Origin: Prinia subflava
Lineage: Eukaryota; Chordata; Aves; Passeriformes; Cisticolidae
NCBI RefSeq assembly: GCF_021018805.1
Contig: NC_086251.1
Span: 46,012,767 to 46,076,766 of the forward strand
DNA length: 64,000 bases
Reading direction: 5' to 3'
Notes under the pieces: model-generated
Told to the model about the DNA's origin: nothing
Databases searched by the model: none
Seen by the model: the letters and a program-made list of their open reading frames with translations, nothing else
Part shown: piece after piece, positions 51,239-60,200 of the stretch
How positions within the stretch are numbered: the first letter of the stretch is position 1
How the letters are laid out: every line of letters begins with the position of its first letter
Made by a program: the position numbers and the translations under genes

Positions 51239-54200
51239 AAAAAAAAAAAAAAAAGGAAATGCACTGTATATAGGTAATAGCAGTACAAAATAATGAGGAA
51301 CAAAGTGATTGATGTATATCTAGGTATGTTGATGAGTATCAGGATGTGTGTGATGATGTATATTGTCCTTTAACAGCAATTGCAGTTCAGTGGATTTAGT
51401 TGCAGTTGACACAGCAGTTGAGCAGTTGTCTCTGTGCAGGCTTTCAGTTCTCCTAGCTAGGAGAGACTTCTGAGGAAGGGCAAATCCAGTTGTCTTGTGC
51501 CTTCATTTCACTGGGTGTTGAGTAATCCACATTGTCAGCAGGACACATTGCACCTTGGCAGGGAAGGAGCATTCACTAAATTACTTAGACCATGACTTTT
51601 ATACATCTGAAGTGTAACTTTTATACCATCTGAAGTCTCTTTCCTGTTCTCTCTCAAATTGTGCAAACTGTAAGAAACACTACTTGGACATGATGCAGGA
51701 AGCTCTTCCCTGTGTACAAAGCACTATAGTAGGAAATGAGTCATAGCTAGAAAAGTCTAAAATAATGAAAACTATTGATCTTTTTAATAGTGGTGATCTT
51801 CTAGTTTGACTTACCAATATGAGAATATTTCAGTGGAGAGACCAGAAAGCACCACTTCATTGTTTAATGGAGGTGATTTGTGAGTTTTATCTGAAGTATC
51901 ACACAGGTTCTTCCACTTCAAAAGTAATATTTAATATATTTTTAAAGTATTTTGAATGGAATATGGAAGTAAACTAATTTAAAACACATAGGTAAAACAA
52001 AACAGTAAATTGTAAATAATGAATGCAGTACTTGAGTGATACCGTTCAGCTGTTTGTGTCTGAAGTTAAATGCTGGTCTGATTCTCAGCCAAGGGAAGAG
52101 TTTAGCTTCTCACAGTCAGGTCTGACAGTCTTAGCAGAAGCCAAGAAGTCAACCTGTTGCCCTGTTATCCCCAAAATCCAAGCCACAACTGGAACAATCT
52201 GTACAGAGATTTGAACTATCTGTGAAAGGAGGTTGTAGTTCAGTCAGGGTTGATATCTTCCCAAATAACAAGTGATAGGGCAAGGGGAAAATGGCCTTAG
52301 GTGGTGCTGGTGGAGATTAAGATTGGATGTTAGGAGAAAGTTCTTCATGGAGAGGGTGGTCAGGCATTGGAACGGGCTGTCCAGAGAAGTGGTAGAGTCA
52401 CCATCCCTGAAAGTATTTAAAAGAGGTGTAGATGTGGCACTTGGGGACGTGGCTTAGTGGTGCACTTGGCAGTGGTGGAGTAGGTTTACAGTTGGACTTA
52501 GTGATTTTAAGGGTCTTTTCAAACCCAGGTGATTCTATGATTCTGCTGCCATTAAGTTTTGTATTCTATTTGCAAGCACTTCAGCAAAGGGTAGCTAGCA
52601 TCATATGAAGAGACACATTGATGGTCCATTATTATTTATATGAAAGATGGAATGGAAAGTGATTTCAAAACTATCAACAAGTACCACATTAATTATATGT
52701 AGAAGTGGAAGAACGAGTACTTTGCTGTTGTCACTCGAATCTTTGTCATGCTGTTTTGTCTTAGAAGTGTTCTGAGGTACCACTCTGGGTGCTCTGTGCA
52801 CATGCACAAATATGCTTGCATACTAAGAATTAAATAGGTGGCTTAAAGATGCTTTTTGTGGAGACAGATGGTTGGGATTTTGTGTGTGTGTGTGTGTGTA
52901 GGAATTTGTGTGAGTTATTTTAGCACAATGTATCTAAAAACAGTACTACTGTGTGATTGGGTAGTATGTAAATGAATTGCCATTGTTTCTCTATTTAAAG
53001 TTCCACAGAAACAGACTGTTCCAGTTGCACCAAGAACTCGAATTAGCCCAGAAGAATCACAGTTAGAAGTAATTCATGTGCAAAGCAGACTGCCTGTTTT
53101 GAGTTCTCAGCTTCAAGTAGAAGAGTCAAAGGAGCAGACAGTTGAAGAAATCCAAGGTCATCTGATAATATTCTTTTAAGAATTTATACTAGGGGATGCC
53201 ATTTTACAGGTTGAGCAGAGAAAAGGAAAGGAACGCTTTTAATTTTCAAGTCTGCATCAAAAGTTGCATGCAGAGCTGCCTTCAAGACCATGCAGCTTTC
53301 TAAAGCATGGCAGTCAGCTAGATGCATGTATCCAAACACACACACAGACAACCTCAGAGGAGTTAATCAGTAAGCAAAGAACAGTATAGCATTGTGGCAT
53401 GTCACTGAAGAATAGTTTTGCATAAGCTCTCACATTCGGATAGCTTCTCTTTTCCCCATCCTTTGCATATTTTCCTTAGTATCTTGTAGGAGTAGTTCTG
53501 TCATGAAGCTTAAGTGAGAGTGAAGATACTCTAGAGTATTTAGAACACTTCTCCAGCATATGAAGTATTAAAAGGTTCTTTCCAACACATGGTTTCCACA
53601 CAAATGGTTCTACTGCTTTATCTTTCAGTTTAAATGTAAGAATACTCTATTTGCTCTTACAGGACAGCTGATACCAGGCTGACTGTGTCAGCTTTGGTTT
53701 TTACTTCTGTTTTGGATCCCCTAAAGGGCATAACATTTAAAGGCAGTCAATGTTTTCTTAGAGAGGATGGGGGATTGTCTTTGTTAGTCACAAGGAACCA
53801 TATAATTAAGAGAGGGAAAAATATCTCTATAACAAGTACTTAGTTTATACTTGCTAAGTGTTTAGACATTTAGATAAGATTTTGAGTAAGATTTTTTTGT
53901 TCCATCATCCCATGATCATTGTTAAGGAATGATGAACATTCATTATTTAAAAAAGATCTTTGCAGTTGCTTATTCCTGATATAGATGTATTTGGAATCTT
54001 TCTGCCACCCTTAAGTAGTTGAAATTGTATCTGTAAAGTATGTGAGAAAAAGCTTTATTAGCCCTTGAATTAATGCACAGAAAATAGTTATGCTAAATAT
54101 TTTCACTGTTAAATGGAAACAACAACTTGCTTAGGAAATCTACAGAAAGCAAAATAATTTTTAAGCCATATCTCAAATGCAGAACAGTGCTGCTCTGATT

Positions 54201-57200
54201 TGCTTCAGCTCTTTTAAGAAGACTGTAAAGTAGTCCCTTGTTAGTTGCTTTCCTCTGTGTGTGTTCTCTGGCCAACTCCTCTACAAATGAGGAGGAAGAG
54301 CTTGGCCTTCATCAGTTGCTGTGCCCACAGACCTCATTTGCACTGAGCAGCAATTATGGGAATGAGTAGTGTCCTACAGTACTTCGCTTTTGCCATGTTA
54401 CTGTTCCTGAAACAATGAGAAAAGGGTTCATAATAATGAGAATGAGGCTTTTGTTGTTAAAAGTGTGAATGTTTTTGTTGTTGATTTTTTTTTAAATTGA
54501 AAAAATCAGAGAGTGTGCCTCAGTTCTCTAATCTATAGTTTCACGTTGACATGCTGTAAAATATGCTTCTTCTTGCTGGTTTTTTTTAGGAATTGAACAA
54601 AAGGAGCTTTCTTGTCGGCTTCAGATAGATCCTATGATTGAAGATGCCTTGCAAGTGACTCAAGGTTAAGTCTTGTGATCTTTTATTTTCAAATCTAATA
54701 TTAGTAGCCAGTGAATGTTAAGATACTCTTTTTCAATTAATTGTACTGATAGTTACAATTTTCTCATTTCTGTGTCTCTAAGGAGTGAATGCATTGCATT
54801 AGTAGCTGTTCAGAGGATGAGAGATTTGGTGGGGTGGGAGCGTGGTGGACCCTCTTCAGCATAGCTGTTCCATTTATAAAATTTCCTGATCTGACCTGAT
54901 ATGGCTTATGGTTTCTGTTGATCCACCTCTGTGGAAAATGTTTTCTGGAAACTACTAGGAAGAAATTGAAGCAAAGCAAGATTAGCTTATTGACCATGTG
55001 TGTAAATTGATACTAGAAATATGCTATTAGTTAAGAGTACTACTAGCACCTTATTTTACTCTTCTCTATGTAATTTTTCTCCCAATGCAGATTACTGTGA
55101 CCCAGAATCTGTGGTCCACTCAGATACTCGGTCGTTTATCCTGAAGAAGCCCAAGTTATCAGAGGAAATGGCACCACAGAATCAGCAGCTGGGCAAGAAG
55201 GGCACAGAGGCAGTGCGAGTTCACTCAGGACGTCTCATACAAACACGGTAATCCACTACTTCATTTAGGACTTCACTAGTCAGATTGCTTGTTTGTGGTT
55301 TAGGTGGAGCCATTTGGACAGACTTCTGCTTTGTCTGTTCAGTCGGGAGGTGTGAAATCATGCAAAATGGACGGACTGCGAGTTGCAGAAGGGAAAAAGG
55401 CTTCCCAGAAATCATTCCAAATGGAAAATAACCCTAGGGTCAACTGTAGCTTGAGCATGTCTTTGATGTGCAAGAATGAAGAAGAAGGAACTGAAAAGTA
55501 CTGCTCTTTTGTTCTGATTTCTGAAATCTTAGTCAAGTAATCATTTTGCTTAAATTGCCTTTAGTTTTATACCCGTTTCACCCTTGGATTACATTTCTTA
55601 AGAAATATCTTTTAACACAGTGTGGAGTGTGGTGAATCCTGGGCAATGATTTAAGGCTCCTTAGTGGAGAGTTTGACCAGGAGAAGCTTAAAATTCATGT
55701 CAGCTTCAAACAAAGTTCCAGGTAACAAAATAGTCCTACATTTACAAGTTAAGACTACTGTGAACAGTGTGATGAACTTCATCAGGTGGGCTTCTGTGCT
55801 TGAGAAACTGCTGGTGTTTCCTTTCTGTCAGTGGCTTTTGGCAGCCTGTGTCAATTGAAAACAAAACCAACACTGAGCAAACAAACCCAAAAGGATAACC
55901 TGGCACTATCACAGTTGAAAGCTGTGACTGTGCTACAGTGGAGAGGTAAATTTTTGCCTGTGAATAGGTCAGTTTCTACTGCTTCAGGCTGAAAGTTCTA
56001 CCTCATGATGTTTTTAGTGTTCTGGTTTCTGTCTTCTTAAAGGCATTATACACTGTAGTTGCTTTTAGCCTCGTTTCATAGAGAAACAAAGTTTATCCCA
56101 TTGCTATTTGTCAAAGATGAGAACTCCACAATTCTCCAAATATTTAGAATCACCTGTCAGGAAACCCCTTAGGTGGAATGGATGGGATGGTGAAAGTCTG
56201 GAAAAAGATGTGTGTACTACTGTCAGGTACAGGGCACTAGGCTAGACTGGCCTTTTAGTCAGGCTGAGTGTCAAAGTTCTTAGTATCAGTATTGCAGTTC
56301 TCTCATCCTAGTTCTAAAAACTCTTACACCAGTGTTTCATAATGTGCTTTTCAGTAATTTAGAGGAGAAATGTGTTTTGTGCGTTAAGAGGTTTGTGATT
56401 CCAAGAATGTTATTTGCTCTTTTTCTGCCTCAAAACTGCAAATTCCACAGGACTGACTGCTTGTAAATGAGCTCTTGGATCTGTCTGTTGAGCAGAATGC
56501 AACAAACTGAACTTGGACCTGAGAGCTGTAGTTCTTGTTAGTGCCTCAACGAGACCTGAAGGCCAACTGTTAACTGGAGTGCATTACCAGTAATTACTAA
56601 AAGGTCTCTTACTGCTTGACTCCTCATTGATAAGCTTGTACTATTTTCACCCACTAGCACAGCTCACGTTCACTCAAACCTCTTGAGTCAGAAAATCTAA
56701 ATTTACTACATTTCTTTGTTTGATAGAGACCAGCTTGCACAGCCAGAGAAACCTGCGAGTCCCAAGTTCATTGTGACACTGGATGGCGTGCCCAGTCCAC
56801 CAGGATACCTTTCTGATCAGGAAGAGGAAGACATGTGTATAATGGAAGGAGTAAAGCTGGTTACCCAGCACATGTGGGCTGGCAGAGGATTAAAAGGTCT
56901 TCGAGCACAGCAGATGCAGATTGTAACCAGGCAGCTGGAGAACTGTGACGGTAATTACACTGACCAACAGGGTTAACCTTGGTGTATTTTGATCCTGGCT
57001 AACCTCCTGGATGTATCATTCTTAAAAAAACAAAGTGATGGTGTTTATTCTTCTAATTAGAACATTCTTTAGGCAAATGAAATGTGGGAGTTCAGTGGGA
57101 CCATCTTTTCAGAAGCCTTTTGGTATATTAGAGCAATATTGCATGTGGTAGTTCTCCACACATCTCAAATTGGTTGGTGGTGGTTTTTTTGTTTTTTTTT

Positions 57201-60200
57201 TTTTGGCAAATATAGTTGGTGTTCAGTGCCAGAAATCTGCCCTTCTGGTTGACCTGTTATGATTTGTCCCTGTGCTGATGGACAGGAGATGTTAGAGTTA
57301 ACATACTGACATGCCTTGAGCTTTTAAAAATATATCAGACGGTACTAAAGCTTTTGTTGAGGGTTGTGACACTGAAAGGAGCCTGTTAAGTGTAAAGTGT
57401 TGGTAAAGTCCAGTGGTTAGCTCCTGAAAGCAGAATTTAACAGAGTATGATTTTACATGAAGGTTTCTATATTCTCTTTCTATATTTCTTTGGAATAGCA
57501 TGGGAAATTGTTTGCTGAGCCACATGTTTGAATTGTTTAGAATGCTGACATGGTGATGAAAAACAGAGGCTACTGTTTTGTCATAGGCCTATTGAATACT
57601 TGCCTGAGGGCTGTGCTTAGATTCATGATTTTTACTTAGCTTTCTTAAGAAAATAAAATCTTTATTTTCTGAAGTAGCAGTGTATGGAAATTTCTGAACT
57701 AAATAAAGAATACTACTTGATGCTGTACTGAGAACCCTTAAATTTCATGGGTCCAGCTGTAAACGTGTAATGCAATTATGACAGCACCATAGCAAAAGAT
57801 CTTTTAAGCCCATGTCCTTTCAGTCCCCTGACTGCAGAAGTACTGCACATATCAGGCAGTCTTAAAGATCAAGGGAATGTTGTGTTATCCATGCACTTTA
57901 CCAGCACAGAGAAATGATCATTGGAGTACTTCCTTGCAAATCGACTTGGCTTTTCCATGTGTAGCCTCATACTCCTCACAAAGCTGTTTGGTACAGGAGA
58001 GTGTTGCCAGTACAGTGCTAGTCTGTTAAGGATTCCTATGGGGTAGCAGGGATGAAGCTCACACACAGTCACATCCATGTGGAAGTGATCTGTATGAGCC
58101 AGTGTGGTCCTAAAACAGGATGCCATTTTTTGGCTTTGTGTTGCAAGCAGAAGGCATAAATGAGGCTAAGGATGGAATGAAGCTGGAGTAATTTGTGTCA
58201 TTAGTAGGATCAGAGAGGGAGGTCTAGGCAGTGCTGGAAAACTTTGAAAAGCCAAAAGTTTAGGCAGATTTGGGAAAATAAGACAACAGCAACATATGTA
58301 CAATTGTCTGAATTTGAGAATAAGGTTTTACAAGCAATGTCAAATAGGAGAAAGTTATAGTCCCATGTTCCTGTAAGAGTAGTGAAGGTATGGAATGTTT
58401 TGGCTTAGAATTTCTTAAAATACTTCTTGGATTAGAGTCTGGGTTAGGTAACTGAAGTGTCTGAACAAATTACATAAAAGTGGTTCTTCTTCAGTATATG
58501 CCACCATTATAATAAATCTGATCAGTGTAAAAATTGATTTTTAACTTTCATCTCTTGAAATAATTTTCTAGAGCCAGAAATATCTTGGAGAAAGGAAACA
58601 TGGCTATAATTAAGTCAAAGCTCAGCAGAACAGTCATAAATCAGGTTCAGTTTGAGTAGTCTTATCTGTTCAAATCTTTAAATCTATTTAGATTTGCAAA
58701 GAAAACAAATTTATTTTGCTTGTAAACAAAAAAATTTCAAATTTGATCTTTCATCACCAAAAGGCAGCTGTCAGTCCAGTATTATGACTTTTCACTTTAT
58801 GATTTTAGAAATTTTCTTCAGAAAATATGATTGTACATAAACCTTTACTGTCATGACTTTTTTGATTAAGAGAGAATAGAAGTACAGTGAATTATGATTA
58901 TTCTAGATTGCTTACACCAAACTGCATATAGAATCATAAAAGCCCCAGCTTGAGGTTGCTTTTTTTTCTTCTTTTTTACCATCCAGTGGAAGTGGAAGAC
59001 TTAAGTATGCCAGAAAAGCCAGAGAAGGTGCTGGAGCGCTGCAAGTACTGGCCTGCCTGTAAAAATGGAGATGAATGTGTGTACCATCACCCCACACTAC
59101 CTTGCAAGTGAGTAGTACAGAGCTCATCCACTTGACATGCTGTTTTGCTTTTTATTCCAGTGCTGCAAACTTCTGCTGTGTGTCAGTAAATATTCCAAGG
59201 CAGCACAAACCTGTCAGGGCAGGATCAGAGCTAGATCATCACACTGTAATTCCTTCTGTTTTCCGCCCTTCTCCCAAGTGTCAGAAGATGAGGATGGCAG
59301 CTACACCTTTGCAGAGGAAAGCTTTAGTTTAGAGAACAGGCTGGTGTTCCAGAGTTGCTTAAACATGCAGAAATTAGCATCTTTAAAGAATAGGCCCTCT
59401 TCTGCCAGCTGTCACAGTGTTTTGAAGGTCAGGTTATCATTATGTAGTAATGCAGTGATTGTGGGTTTTAAATTTGAAAGGGAAGGTGAACTCTTGAACG
59501 TGCCCTGTGCCTTTGACCTCTCTTCCACAGGCAGGAACCAGAAAAACAGTGTCTAAGGTAACTCTGGGTAACTTCAGTTACTCAGACATTTGATTTAGCT
59601 TACAAAAACTGGTGTAACTAAATTCAAAATAAAATTCTTCAGAGAAAACTGTGTTACTTAGGGAGCACTGCACCCCTCTCTAGAGAAGGTCTGATTTCAC
59701 GCTGCCTTTGCCACTCTGCCACACACTAAGAGTGACATGTCCTGGCTTGCACCAAGGAGTTTGGGCTCAAGGTGCCCTGAGAATGAGGTGGTTCAGTTGC
59801 TGACTGCACGGAGGAAGGGTCTGCGGGAAGGGGAGCGGGGTGCAGGTGTGTGGGTGCACAGCTCGTGCACTACACCACGGGCCCCGCTTGGGAGGGAGCC
59901 CCAGCCCTGCTGCACCTCCGACTTTCTGTGATAGTCTGGTTTTCATCTGCAACAGATGTTCAGGGATTTTGCTCCAAGTATGAGCTTCTGACTAAATTTC
60001 TTTTCCCTCAGAGTTTTTCCTAACTGCAGATTTGCTGATAAATGCCTGTTCATCCATCCAAACTGTAAATACGATGCAAAGTGCACTAAGCCAGACTGTC
60101 CTTACACTCACGCCAGTCGACGAACCCCCCACCCATCTCCTAAACCAGGTGAGCACATCTTGTTTTCTGAGCTTTAAATGAAAGTGCTGAAGGGACAATG

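Larger units (their letters stand above)
50825..53000. other. ZC3H14: ZC3H14 intron 8, with CAA repeat, CR1 and TG repeat
   Basis: It holds a (CAA)n plus poly(A) tract (51207-51254), a CR1 fragment (about 52262-52546) and a (TG)n run (52880-52899). The rest is AT-rich unique-looking sequence. Confidence 0.65.

Noticed and set aside
59737..59931. GC-rich frame in ZC3H14 intron 13
   Set aside because: Open on both strands because of base composition, with no splice sites that keep the zinc-finger frame.
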